DNA of 64,000 nucleotides from Diplocloster modestus. GTDB lineage: Bacteria > Bacillota > Clostridia > Lachnospirales > Lachnospiraceae. Below, piece by piece: positions 52,285 to 61,225 of the stretch. Positions within the stretch are counted from its first letter, which is position 1. Every line of letters begins with the position of its first letter. The stretch covers positions 186,001 through 250,000 of the forward strand of contig NZ_JAHQCX010000001.1 of assembly GCF_019042245.1 (NCBI RefSeq), given 5' to 3'. The position numbers were made by a program, and so were the translations under genes. Below the pieces are notes generated by a model. That model was not told the origin of the DNA. It did not search any database and saw only the letters and a list, made by a program, of their open reading frames with translations.

Positions 52285-55200
52285 ATGAGAAAAACATTGT
52301 TTATAAAATATAATAAAACAAGAAGAAAAAAGTTTCAGATAAGTACGGCTATATGTCAGGATGAAAATGGTTTTGTAGTAGAAAAAAGGCCTCTAAATCA
52401 GGAAGCATATAAACATATTAATGAATTACAATCAAATTTTGAAATTTTAGAACCTGTTTATACTAAAATTAAATTCTTAAAACCTCAAATAAATAATAAT
52501 GTAGCTTCTTTCAATTATGTAAGTGGTAAAACATTGGAACAAGAATTACAGGTACATCTAGATGATTTAGAGAGTTTAATTGCGGAAATTAAAAGAAAAA
52601 TAGATGACATTTTTCAGATTTCGTCAAGTTATATTACTGATTTTTATGTTAGTGAAGAGTATGTGAATATGTTTGGCACTAATTACAACTATAACGGTAA
52701 AGCTGTTACAGTAGCAAATATAGACATGTTATTTGATAATATTATAGAAATAAAGGGAGATAGCTACTGTTTGGATTATGAATGGGTCTTCAAGTTCCCC
52801 GTGCCCATTGATTTTTTGGTATATAGATGTTTAACTTATTTTTATAATAGATATAGTTATAAAATTAAAAAATATTGTACGAGAGAACAATTTTTAAATA
52901 AATTTGAAATCTATACCGTGGATTTTTTTGATAGTATGGAAACAAATTTCCAAAAATATGTACATGGAAATAATTTGGAATGGATTTATACAAGTAATTA
53001 TATTAAAGAAACAGAAACTTTAGATGAGTTGACCAGTTATGAGGAAGAGGCTTTAAGATCTAGAAGTCGTATTATTCAACTGCAGAATGAAGAAGAAGAA
53101 AGAAATGAACATCTTCATAAGTTGGATGAAGAAATAGAAGTTTTAAGATCAGAAGTTAAGAATTGTTATAATCAATTAGATATAGCCCATAAAGAGCAGG
53201 CATCATCCGCTATATATACGAATGAATTACACCAAAAGATTAAAAGTATGGAAAAAGAACAAAAAGAACAACTTAAAAAGATTAGAGAGATTAAGGAGCA
53301 AGAGATTGAAAAAAGAGATAATGATATCGCTTTTTTAAACGATTTGGTTCATAGCAAAGAGCGGATAATCGATGATCAAACATTACTAATACAAAATAAA
53401 GATAGATATATTTGTGATTTAGAATTATATACACAAAAAATACAGAACAGTTTATTTTATAAAATAGCCAAGTTACCTAAAAAAGTTTTATCCAAGATAT
53501 TTCCTAGAGATTCTAGGCGTAGAAAGATTTTGGGATATTGTAAACATGCGCTAATTCATCCTATCAATTTTATAAACGCCAGTAGCGATTCTAAAAATAG
53601 AATATTAGGTGATATTTTAATAGGCAGGGGCTATTTAGAAAAAGGCAAAGCGATTTTCAAGTATGAAGAAAATCCGCTGGTATCCATAATCATTCCCGTA
53701 TATAATCAGGTGACATATACGTATAACTGCTTACACTCAATTATTGAAAATACAAGAGACGTAACTTATGAAGTTATTATAGCAGATGATGTTTCATCAG
53801 ATGCTACGAAACATCTTAAAAAGTTAACGGAAAATATTACTATAATTCGAAATAATAGAAATCTGGGGTTTTTAAAAAATTGTAATAATGCAGCTGAAAA
53901 AGCTAGAGGGAAATATATTCTTTTTTTAAACAATGATACACAGGTTAATGATAATTGGCTGAGTTCTCTTAAAAACTTAATAGAATCAGACCCTAAGATT
54001 GGTATGGTAGGATCCAAATTAGTATATCCGGATGGAAGACTTCAAGAGGCAGGAGGGATCATTTGGTCTGATGGCAGTGGATGGAATTATGGGCGCATGG
54101 ATGATCCGAATAAGCCGGAATACTGTTATGTAAAAGATGTGGACTATATATCCGGAGCTTCAATAATGATTAAAAAAGATTTATGGCAGCAGATTGGTGG
54201 TTTTGATGAGAGGTATGCTCCGGCTTATTGTGAAGATTCTGATCTGGCTTTTCAGGTGCGTGATTTGGGGTATCGTGTAGTATTTCAGCCTTTATCTATA
54301 GTTACTCATTACGAAGGAATATCAAATGGAACAGATGTGTCCCAAGGGATCAAACAATATCAGGTTGAGAACAGCGTAAAATTTAGAAATAAATGGAAGA
54401 AAGAATTAGAAGGACAGCCAGAAGGACCGGATTCATTATTCTATGCAAGAGATAGAAGTAATCATAAAAAAACGATATTAGTGATCGATCATTATGTTCC
54501 GATGTATGATCGGGACGCTGGCTCCAGGACAACATACCAATATATTAAAATGTTTCTTCAAAAAGGATTCAACGTAAAATTTATAGGAGATAATTATTAT
54601 CCAATGCAACCATATACTTCACAGCTGGAGCAATTGGGTGTCGAAGTGCTTTATGGTACATGGTACGCGCAGAATATTTTTGAATGGATAGGAAATAACA
54701 AAGAATTTATAGATTTCGCATATGTAACAAGACCGCATATAGTGATTAAGTATATTGACTTTTTAAGAGATCAGACAAATATTAAAATAATGTATTATGG
54801 ATGTGATTTGGCAGCATTACGTTTGCGAAGGGAATATGAATTAACTAATCAAGAGGAGATCAGAGAAGAGGCAGAAAGCTGGGAAGAGAAAGAATTTTAC
54901 ATCATGAAAAAGGCTGATGTTTCCTATTATCCATCTTATGTGGAAGTTGACTATATTAAAGGAATTGATCCATCTATTCATGTTAAGCCGTTTAATATTT
55001 TCGCTTATGATGAATTTAAAAAAGATTTGACCTTGAATTTTAAAGATAGAAAAGGGTTAATGTTTGTTGGTGGATTTGCACATGGACCTAATATTGATGC
55101 AGCGATATGGTTTGTAACACAGGTGTATCCATTAATTAGAGAAAAAGAGAAAATACCTTTTTATATCGTAGGTTCTAATCCAACGGATGAAGTAAAGGCA

Positions 55201-55563
55201 TTAGCTAATGATGATGTAATTGTTACAGGATTTGTATCAGACGAAGAGCTTGATCGGATTTATTCAAATTGTAAAATGGCCGTAGTTCCTTTACGCTATG
55301 GAGCTGGGGTCAAGGGAAAAGTTATTGAAGCTTTGTATAATGGTATGCCTTTGGTAACTACATCCATTGGAGCGGAAGGTATTGTTGGGGCATCTAAAGT
55401 AATGGAAATTGTAGATGGGGAGCGGGAATTTGCACAGTCAATTTTAAGATTGTATCATCGAAATGATTTACTGGAGAAAATGTCGGTTAACACGCAAGAT
55501 TTTGTGAAAAAGTACTTTAGTATGGACGCAGTATGGGAAAGTGTTGGAGAAGATTTTAGGTAG
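52285..55563 (+). CDS. Kinase-like + coiled-coil + GT2 + GT4 multidomain protein
   Basis: A 1092-residue cytoplasmic protein with four parts. Residues 1-235 look like a degenerate protein-kinase fold: Lys34 in VVEKRP, a catalytic-loop-like NIDMLFDN (Asp147 and Asn152, the Asp+5 spacing of HRDxxxxN) and LDYEW (Asp164) in place of DFG. Residues about 252-390 are a Glu/Lys-rich coiled coil. Residues about 463-720 form a GT2 domain (SIIIPVYNQ, NNDTQ near 549, CEDSDLAFQVRDLG). Residues about 735-1092 form a GT4 domain (DHYVPMYDRDAGSR, GVKGKVIEALYNGMP). AGGAGG precedes the ATG. The GT pair probably builds the rhamnose-containing chain; the front half may limit its length. Confidence 0.85.
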   Translation: MRKTLFIKYNKTRRKKFQISTAICQDENGFVVEKRPLNQEAYKHINELQSNFEILEPVYTKIKFLKPQINNNVASFNYVSGKTLEQELQVHLDDLESLIAEIKRKIDDIFQISSSYITDFYVSEEYVNMFGTNYNYNGKAVTVANIDMLFDNIIEIKGDSYCLDYEWVFKFPVPIDFLVYRCLTYFYNRYSYKIKKYCTREQFLNKFEIYTVDFFDSMETNFQKYVHGNNLEWIYTSNYIKETETLDELTSYEEEALRSRSRIIQLQNEEEERNEHLHKLDEEIEVLRSEVKNCYNQLDIAHKEQASSAIYTNELHQKIKSMEKEQKEQLKKIREIKEQEIEKRDNDIAFLNDLVHSKERIIDDQTLLIQNKDRYICDLELYTQKIQNSLFYKIAKLPKKVLSKIFPRDSRRRKILGYCKHALIHPINFINASSDSKNRILGDILIGRGYLEKGKAIFKYEENPLVSIIIPVYNQVTYTYNCLHSIIENTRDVTYEVIIADDVSSDATKHLKKLTENITIIRNNRNLGFLKNCNNAAEKARGKYILFLNNDTQVNDNWLSSLKNLIESDPKIGMVGSKLVYPDGRLQEAGGIIWSDGSGWNYGRMDDPNKPEYCYVKDVDYISGASIMIKKDLWQQIGGFDERYAPAYCEDSDLAFQVRDLGYRVVFQPLSIVTHYEGISNGTDVSQGIKQYQVENSVKFRNKWKKELEGQPEGPDSLFYARDRSNHKKTILVIDHYVPMYDRDAGSRTTYQYIKMFLQKGFNVKFIGDNYYPMQPYTSQLEQLGVEVLYGTWYAQNIFEWIGNNKEFIDFAYVTRPHIVIKYIDFLRDQTNIKIMYYGCDLAALRLRREYELTNQEEIREEAESWEEKEFYIMKKADVSYYPSYVEVDYIKGIDPSIHVKPFNIFAYDEFKKDLTLNFKDRKGLMFVGGFAHGPNIDAAIWFVTQVYPLIREKEKIPFYIVGSNPTDEVKALANDDVIVTGFVSDEELDRIYSNCKMAVVPLRYGAGVKGKVIEALYNGMPLVTTSIGAEGIVGASKVMEIVDGEREFAQSILRLYHRNDLLEKMSVNTQDFVKKYFSMDAVWESVGEDFR

Positions 55564-55579
55564 TGTTTTTATAGGCGTC

Positions 55580-55608
55580 TTGCAGCTCATAAATATCTGT
55601 GTTATATT
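55580..55608 (+). promoter_or_regulatory. Candidate promoter of the heptose operon
   Basis: TTGCAG at 55580-55585 and TATATT at 55603-55608 are 17 bases apart, in the 89-base gap before hddA. A second, weaker possibility is TTGTTC (55607) with TATAAG (55631). Either would start a unit running from hddA to the dehydratase gene, which ends in a terminator at 59908. Confidence 0.45.
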
Positions 55609-55652
55609 GTTCATGTGATTTTTATACTTGTATAAGAAGGGATAATTTAATT

Positions 55653-56654
55653 ATGATTATAACAAAAACGCCGTTTAGAATGTCATTTTTTGGTGGAGGT
55701 ACTGATTTCCCGGAGTTTTACCAAAAAAATGGTGGCTCTGTTATTTCAACAACTTTTGACAAATATTGTTATGTAACAGTTCGACATTTACCTAGGTTTT
55801 TTGAGTATAAAACACACCTCACATATTCAAGGATGGAGTATGTAAATTCATATGAAGAAATTGAACATCCAGCAATACGGGAGGCCATGAAATATTTAGA
55901 TATGCATGAGATCCGCCTTACGTACGAATCGGATCTTCCGGCACGCTCCGGTTTAGGGACAAGCAGTTCATTTGCTGTAGGTATGTTGAATTCGTTTTAT
56001 GCTTTAAAAGGAAAATATGCGGATAAGCGAAAGCTGGCTGATGATGCTATATACTTGGAGAGAGTCTTGTGTGATGAGGCAGGAGGGGTTCAAGATCAGA
56101 TAGCAGCGTCATTTGGTGGGTTTAATAGGATAAACTTTAATAGTAATGGATACACAGTTAATCCCATAATAATATCGCCAGAACGTAAAAGAAAGCTAAA
56201 TCAAAATCTGATGTTATTCTTTACTGGATTTTCGAGATTTTCGGCAGACATACAGATTTCTACACAAAAAGCTTTGAAAAGTAAAGAAGAACAGTTATTG
56301 GAGATGCTTGATCTAGTTGATAAAGCAGAGCAAGTTTTAACTTCAGATTCCGATTTGGACGAATTTGGGAGAATGTTAGATTATACTTGGAATTTAAAGA
56401 GAGGTATTACTGACAGCATCTCTTCTGATTCCATAAACGGAATTTATAAAAAGGCAATGGAAGCGGGTGCATTAGGAGGAAAACTGTTAGGTGCCGGAGG
56501 CGGAGGCTTTCTTTTGTTTTATGTGACACCTGAATATAGGAAAAGTGTAAGAACTGCATTAAATGATTTACTCTATGTTCCGTTTCAGTTTGAAAATGAA
56601 GGAACAAGGGTGATCTATTATGCCGCTGAGGCATATTCCCCAGAAGAGGATTAA
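55653..56654 (+). CDS. hddA: D-glycero-D-manno-heptose 7-phosphate kinase
   Basis: A 333-residue GHMP kinase that phosphorylates C1 of heptose 7-phosphate in the GDP-heptose route. It has TPFRMSFFGGGTDFPEFY at 6-23, typical of HddA, the ATP-binding PARSGLGTSSSFA at about 96-108 and the C-terminal GAGGGGFLLFY. The ATG at 55653 starts at the conserved region with AAGGGAT upstream; the in-frame ATG at 55599 overlaps the candidate promoter. The neighbouring hddC, gmhB and gmhA homologues secure the assignment over other GHMP kinases. Confidence 0.92.
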   Translation: MIITKTPFRMSFFGGGTDFPEFYQKNGGSVISTTFDKYCYVTVRHLPRFFEYKTHLTYSRMEYVNSYEEIEHPAIREAMKYLDMHEIRLTYESDLPARSGLGTSSSFAVGMLNSFYALKGKYADKRKLADDAIYLERVLCDEAGGVQDQIAASFGGFNRINFNSNGYTVNPIIISPERKRKLNQNLMLFFTGFSRFSADIQISTQKALKSKEEQLLEMLDLVDKAEQVLTSDSDLDEFGRMLDYTWNLKRGITDSISSDSINGIYKKAMEAGALGGKLLGAGGGGFLLFYVTPEYRKSVRTALNDLLYVPFQFENEGTRVIYYAAEAYSPEED

Positions 56655-56689
56655 AGTATTAAGGGAATGAATGGGAGAAGGAATCCATT

Positions 56690-57979
56690 ATGAAGATAGT
56701 TATCATGGCAGGCGGAAAAGGAACTAGAATAGCAGCATTAAATTCGGAGATACCTAAACCTATGTTCCCGATAAATGGTAAGCCTATTCTTGAATATCAA
56801 ATTGAGTGTTTACGAGATCAGGGATACGAAGATATTATTCTTATTGTAGGACATTTGGGACATGTGATAAAAGAGTATTTCGGTGATGGTAATCAAGTCT
56901 CGCAGTCAACTGGTAAAGCTTTTGGCGTTCATATAGAATATATTGTTGAGGAGGAACCTCTTGGTACTGCGGGAGCTTTATACCTGTTAAAAAATAAATT
57001 GACGGAATCTTTCCTATTATTAAACGGAGATGTGATTTTTGACATTGATATAGAGCGCTTTAAACAATATCATATTTCAAAAGGCGGAGATGCTACATTA
57101 TTGGTTCATCCAAACAATCACCCCTATGATAGCGGTATTGTAGTGGTAGATGAAGAAGGTAGAGTGCTGAAATGGCTCCATAAAGAGGACAAGAGAACTT
57201 GGTATAAAAATCTTGTTAATTCCGGCATCCATATGTTGTCTCCAAATGTTTTAGACAAACTTACTCAATTGAAAAAGATTGATTTAGATAGAGAAATCTT
57301 AAAACCGATGGTTGAGGAAGAAAAATTGTATGCTTATCACTCAACCGAATATATAAAGGATATGGGGACACCTGAACGGTTAAATATCGTTTCTGCGGAT
57401 ATTAATCAGGGATTGGTTCAAGCTAAGAATTTGTCTAATAAGCAAAAAGCAATATTTATTGACCGTGATGGCACCATCAATAAGTATGTCGGATTTTTAC
57501 GAAATATTGATGACTTTGAGTTAATCGAAGGTGTAGCAGAAGCAATCCGTATAATTAATCAGAGCGGGTATTTGACTATAGTCATAACGAATCAGCCGGT
57601 GATAGCCAGAGGGGAAGTATCTATTCCTCAATTAAATGAAATTCATAATAAAATGGAAACTTTATTGGGAAATGAAGGCGCATATTTAGATGATATATTT
57701 TATTGTCCGCACCATCCCGACAGGGGATATGAAGGTGAGATACCGGAATATAAAAAAGTCTGCGATTGCAGGAAGCCAAAACCTGGTCTAATCATAAAGG
57801 CAGCAAAGAAATATAATATTGATCTGGAGCAATCATGGATGATTGGTGATGAGGAAACGGATGTTACCGCAGGGATTTTGGCTGGCTGTCATGTTATGCG
57901 AATCGGCGAGAAATCGAACCATGCAAAAAGTTATCCGAACTTATTAACATGTGTTACAGAGATATTTTGTGCTAAATAA
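56690..57979 (+). CDS. HddC-GmhB fusion: heptose-1-phosphate guanylyltransferase and heptose-1,7-bisphosphatase
   Basis: A 429-residue two-domain enzyme covering two steps of GDP-D-glycero-D-manno-heptose synthesis. Residues 1-240 are a nucleotidyltransferase with IVIMAGGKGTRIAAL, EIPKPMFPI, LLNGDVIFD and IKDMGTPERL. Residues 253-429 are a HAD phosphatase of the HisB/GmhB type with FIDRDGTIN (Asp258, Asp260), zinc-site residues in CPHHPD (Cys339) and CDCRKPKPG (Cys358, Cys360), and MIGDEETD. Both active sites look complete. HddC and GmhB are more often separate proteins. It lies between hddA and the dehydrogenase genes. Confidence 0.92.
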   Translation: MKIVIMAGGKGTRIAALNSEIPKPMFPINGKPILEYQIECLRDQGYEDIILIVGHLGHVIKEYFGDGNQVSQSTGKAFGVHIEYIVEEEPLGTAGALYLLKNKLTESFLLLNGDVIFDIDIERFKQYHISKGGDATLLVHPNNHPYDSGIVVVDEEGRVLKWLHKEDKRTWYKNLVNSGIHMLSPNVLDKLTQLKKIDLDREILKPMVEEEKLYAYHSTEYIKDMGTPERLNIVSADINQGLVQAKNLSNKQKAIFIDRDGTINKYVGFLRNIDDFELIEGVAEAIRIINQSGYLTIVITNQPVIARGEVSIPQLNEIHNKMETLLGNEGAYLDDIFYCPHHPDRGYEGEIPEYKKVCDCRKPKPGLIIKAAKKYNIDLEQSWMIGDEETDVTAGILAGCHVMRIGEKSNHAKSYPNLLTCVTEIFCAK

Positions 57980-57988
57980 GAAAGGAGT

Positions 57989-58867
57989 ATGATAAATTTG
58001 GGCGATGTTGCTATAGTTGGCAGTGAAGGTTATATTTCTCAATTTATAATTAAAGCATTAAAAAATTGTAATCATGATCAGAACATTATAAAAATAGATA
58101 AGATAAAAAGAGAGGACATTTTTTATTTAGATTTAGAAGAACCAGACAAGTTTGATTTTAATATTTTAGATAATATTGAGTATTTGGTTTTTACTGCTGC
58201 CATATCTGGACCTGATGCATGTGCAAAAGAATTCGAAAAGTGTTGGAAGATAAATGTTTTAGGAACTAGCTATGTGATACGAGAAGCATTGAAGAGAAAA
58301 TGCAAGGTTTTGTTTTTTTCCAGTGATGCGGTTTATGGTGATATTCCAGGATGTGTATATAATGAATTATCAAAAACGCAAGCTTTAACACCATATGGAA
58401 AAATGAAAAAAGCTGTTGAAGATGATTTTAAAGCTGAACAGAATTTTAAATGTATAAGATTATCCTATGTTGTATCAGCAAAAGACAGATTTATATCTTA
58501 TTGCTTAGCCTGCATAACTAAACACGAGACTGCTGAGATATTTCATCCCTTTTATCGAAATTGTACGACCATTAGTGATGTAGTTAAAGTAGTGATATGG
58601 TTGAGATCTAACTGGGATAAACTGGATTCTTATTGCTTAAATGTAACAGGAAATGAACTGGTGAGTAGAGTTCGGATGGCAGATGAGTTAAATCGGATCT
58701 ATTGCGATAAACTTAATTATACGATTGTTACTCCCTCGAATGAATTTTACGTAAATAGGCCTGCGATAACTCAAATGGAGAGTCTATATTTATATAATTT
58801 AGGTATACTAGAAGAGAGTTCCTTTACAAAAAAAATACAAAAAGAAATGGAGAATGTTATATTATGA
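57989..58867 (+). CDS. NAD(P)-dependent sugar epimerase/reductase (RmlD/DmhB-like SDR)
   Basis: A 292-residue extended SDR. It has VAIVGSEGYISQFIIKAL as an altered Rossmann glycine motif, FSSDAVYGD and the catalytic YGKMKKAVE. It is shorter and more divergent than ordinary epimerases. Because the next gene is a GDP-heptose 4,6-dehydratase-like enzyme, it is the best candidate for reducing or epimerising the 4-keto-6-deoxyheptose. The ATG at 57989 lies too near its GGAG, whereas the in-frame TTG at 57998 is well spaced and starts at the conserved strand, so the real start may be 57998. It overlaps the next gene by 4 bp. Confidence 0.8.
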   Translation: MINLGDVAIVGSEGYISQFIIKALKNCNHDQNIIKIDKIKREDIFYLDLEEPDKFDFNILDNIEYLVFTAAISGPDACAKEFEKCWKINVLGTSYVIREALKRKCKVLFFSSDAVYGDIPGCVYNELSKTQALTPYGKMKKAVEDDFKAEQNFKCIRLSYVVSAKDRFISYCLACITKHETAEIFHPFYRNCTTISDVVKVVIWLRSNWDKLDSYCLNVTGNELVSRVRMADELNRIYCDKLNYTIVTPSNEFYVNRPAITQMESLYLYNLGILEESSFTKKIQKEMENVIL

Positions 58868-59880
58868 GTAAAAAGGCATTGATAACTGGAATAACTGGAA
58901 TGGTAGGTTCCCATTTGGCTGATTATATCTTGGATAACACGGATTGGGAAATTTACGGTGTTTGTAGATGGAGAAGTCCTATGGATAACGTAGAGCATCT
59001 TTTGGACAAGGTAAATAAAAAGGATCGTGTATACTTCGAATATGCTGATTTGAACGATCAAATATCTCTGATTACTGTTATGCAAAAGGTAAAGCCAGAC
59101 TACATTTTTCATTTGGCAGCTCAAAGTTACCCCAAAACAAGCTTCGATTCACCAATTGATACATTAAATACTAATATTTTAGGCACTTGCCGACTGCTTG
59201 AAGCGGTGCGGGCGACCGCTGATTGCGATCCTATCATTCATGTTTGTGCTTCCTCTGAAGTTTTTGGTCGTGTTAAGAAAGAAAAACTTCCAATTAATGA
59301 AGAATGTACGTTTCATCCGGCATCTCCTTACGCAATATCTAAGGTAGGAACCGATCTTTTAGGAAGATATTATGCGGAAGCTTATGGTATGACTGTTATG
59401 ACAACACGTATGTTTACACATACTGGACCAAGAAGAGGGGATGTATTTGCTGAATCCACATTCGCTAAACAAATTGCTATGATCGAAAAAGGTTTAATTC
59501 CACCAATTGTGAAGACTGGTAATTTGGAATCCCTTAGAACATATGCAGATGTTAGAGATGCTGTTCGGGCATATTTCCTTTTAGTGACCCAAAATCCGAT
59601 CGCTGGGGAATATTACAATATTGGCGGAACATATACCTGTATGGTCAGGGATATGCTGGATACGCTTCTATCTTTTTCTCCTATGAAGGATCAGATTACA
59701 GTAGAAACGGATCCGGAAAGGTTAAGGCCTATTGATGCAGATTTGCAAGTGCCTGATTGCAGTAAATTTAAAAAGCATACGGGTTGGGAGCCAGAGATTT
59801 CATTTGAGACCACAATGTTAGATTTGTTAAATTATTGGAGAGACAGGGTGAATAAAGGTGAAGTGTTCTTGACCAGATAA
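58864..59880 (+). CDS. GDP-mannose/GDP-heptose 4,6-dehydratase-like SDR
   Basis: A 338-residue extended SDR of the Gmd group. It has ALITGITGMVGSHLADYI at 5-22, YGVCRWRSPMDN where Gmd-like enzymes bind the NADP phosphate, HLAAQSYPKTSF, the catalytic SSEVFG (Glu132) and YAISKVG (Tyr156, Lys160), and MFTHTGPRRGD. Given hddA, hddC-gmhB and gmhA around it, GDP-D-glycero-D-manno-heptose is a more likely substrate than GDP-mannose, as for DmhA/WcbK in Yersinia and Campylobacter. That would give a 6-deoxyheptose. A strong terminator follows. Confidence 0.85.
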   Translation: MSKKALITGITGMVGSHLADYILDNTDWEIYGVCRWRSPMDNVEHLLDKVNKKDRVYFEYADLNDQISLITVMQKVKPDYIFHLAAQSYPKTSFDSPIDTLNTNILGTCRLLEAVRATADCDPIIHVCASSEVFGRVKKEKLPINEECTFHPASPYAISKVGTDLLGRYYAEAYGMTVMTTRMFTHTGPRRGDVFAESTFAKQIAMIEKGLIPPIVKTGNLESLRTYADVRDAVRAYFLLVTQNPIAGEYYNIGGTYTCMVRDMLDTLLSFSPMKDQITVETDPERLRPIDADLQVPDCSKFKKHTGWEPEISFETTMLDLLNYWRDRVNKGEVFLTR

Positions 59881-59907
59881 CCTGTTTGGATGTGTTATTT
59901 TATAGAT

Positions 59908-59966
59908 AAAATCATCAACTCAATATGTTAAAACATATGCGGTTGATGATTTTATTCTTTGTTTTT
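59908..59966 (+). terminator. Rho-independent terminator after the dehydratase gene
   Basis: AAAATCATCAAC (59908-59919) pairs with GTTGATGATTTT (59942-59953), with an inner stem ATATGT/ACATAT (59923-59928 and 59933-59938), and is followed by a T-rich run including TTTTTT. It ends the heptose unit after the dehydratase; the following genes may be read through or use a weak promoter not recognised here. Confidence 0.8.
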
Positions 59967-59986
59967 TATGGCTGGAGGAGTAATTA

Positions 59987-60553
59987 ATGAGTACTAAAAA
60001 AAAAGCTGTAGTTATATTAGGATTAGTTCTAGGATTAATATGTTGTTTTTTTATAGGACAAATATTTATTTTGCCGATAAGAAATTCCAATACTGATACG
60101 GATGAAAACAAAGAGTATGATTTAATTTCGCACTACGATGAGGCATCGCTAGAGGGAGAAACAACAAAAGAGGACAATCCTTGGAAAACTAGTGTTGGTA
60201 AAATTGAAACTGATGAATATGGTACGGTTATATTTTTAACCCCAGAGACAAGTATCATATTCAATTGCCCGGATAATATTGGATCAAATTTAAAGTTTGA
60301 CTATCGGATACATCCATGGGTGGACAAAACGCAATCTGATGGAACTAATTTAGAGGTAAATATTTCTGTAAGTGACAATAATAAGGTTGTTCTTAGCAAG
60401 GAATTTAGGATAACACCTGAAGAAGAGATGACCTCTGCAGTTCTGGACTTAAAAGAGTTTTCAGGAAAGGCTATTAAAATAAAGTTTTCCTGTGAGGATA
60501 ATAGTAACCAAAATTCGGACTGGGTTATTCTAAATAAAATTGAGATTTACTAA
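59987..60553 (+). CDS. Membrane-anchored protein with a beta-sandwich-like domain
   Basis: A 188-residue protein with one N-terminal helix (about 8-31, VVILGLVLGLICCFFIGQIF) and an extracytoplasmic domain. Residues about 60-188 match the C-terminal domain of the lipoprotein at 61226: NPWKTSVGKI against FPWQTNIGII, VIFLTPETSI against CVFMTPGTSI, FDYRIHPW against FSYGLHP, and a shared DW near the end. The family is not recognised; a carbohydrate-binding module is a reasonable guess. GGAGGAG precedes the start. A gmhA gene separates it from its partner. Confidence 0.78.
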   Translation: MSTKKKAVVILGLVLGLICCFFIGQIFILPIRNSNTDTDENKEYDLISHYDEASLEGETTKEDNPWKTSVGKIETDEYGTVIFLTPETSIIFNCPDNIGSNLKFDYRIHPWVDKTQSDGTNLEVNISVSDNNKVVLSKEFRITPEEEMTSAVLDLKEFSGKAIKIKFSCEDNSNQNSDWVILNKIEIY

Positions 60554-60568
60554 TGGAGGAAAAAAACT

Positions 60569-61207
60569 ATGGAAAGTAAAAGTTATTTGGATGAGTTAAT
60601 TGTTAGATATCCTGTTTTGGATAGTATTAAAGAAGATATTATTAAAGCATATGAAGTGCTAGAAGAATGTTATGAAAATGGCAATAAATTATTAATTGCT
60701 GGAAATGGTGGAAGTGCTTCTGATGCAGAACATATAGTTGGTGAGCTTATGAAAAGTTTTATTAAGCCAAGACACATGGAAGAAGAATTCATATCTAAGT
60801 TAATATCGTGTGATGAGCAATATGGAAAAGAGTTAGGGGCAAAGCTGCAAGGCGGGCTTCCGGCTATAGCTTTATCAGTTCATAATTCTTTAAATACGGC
60901 TTTCTTAAACGATGTAGATGGACTTTTATGCTATGCACAGGAAGTATGTGGTTATGGCAAAGAAGGGGATGTTTTATTAGGTATATCAACGTCTGGTAAT
61001 GCAGAAAACATTATATATGCAGCTGTCACAGCAAAAGCAAAAGGAATGAAAGTAATAGGTCTTACTGGAAAAGACGGTGGACGATTACGCGAGAGGTCTG
61101 ATACTTGCATAATAGTTCCAGAATTTGAAACCTATAAAATTCAGGAACTTCATCTGCCTATTTACCATACCCTGTGTCTAATGTTAGAAGAAAGATTTTT
61201 TCAGTAA
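60569..61207 (+). CDS. gmhA: Phosphoheptose isomerase (sedoheptulose-7-phosphate isomerase)
   Basis: First step of heptose synthesis, converting sedoheptulose-7-phosphate to D-glycero-D-manno-heptose 7-phosphate. The 212-residue SIS-domain protein has IAGNGGSASDAEHIVGEL at 43-60, HNSLNTAFLNDVD, GISTSGNAENI near 137 and the catalytic HLPIYH close to the C-terminus. It is slightly longer than classical GmhA. It stands apart from hddA, hddC and the dehydratase, beyond a terminator and a membrane protein gene. GGAGG lies 9 bases before the ATG. Confidence 0.93.
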   Translation: MESKSYLDELIVRYPVLDSIKEDIIKAYEVLEECYENGNKLLIAGNGGSASDAEHIVGELMKSFIKPRHMEEEFISKLISCDEQYGKELGAKLQGGLPAIALSVHNSLNTAFLNDVDGLLCYAQEVCGYGKEGDVLLGISTSGNAENIIYAAVTAKAKGMKVIGLTGKDGGRLRERSDTCIIVPEFETYKIQELHLPIYHTLCLMLEERFFQ

Positions 61208-61225
61208 TTGTAAGGAGACTTTTGA

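Noticed and set aside
58864..59880. Calling the dehydratase a plain GDP-mannose 4,6-dehydratase in a de novo GDP-fucose route
   Set aside because: No GDP-fucose synthase (Fcl) or GDP-mannose synthesis genes adjoin it, whereas a complete heptose set does, and GDP-fucose is explained by Fkp.
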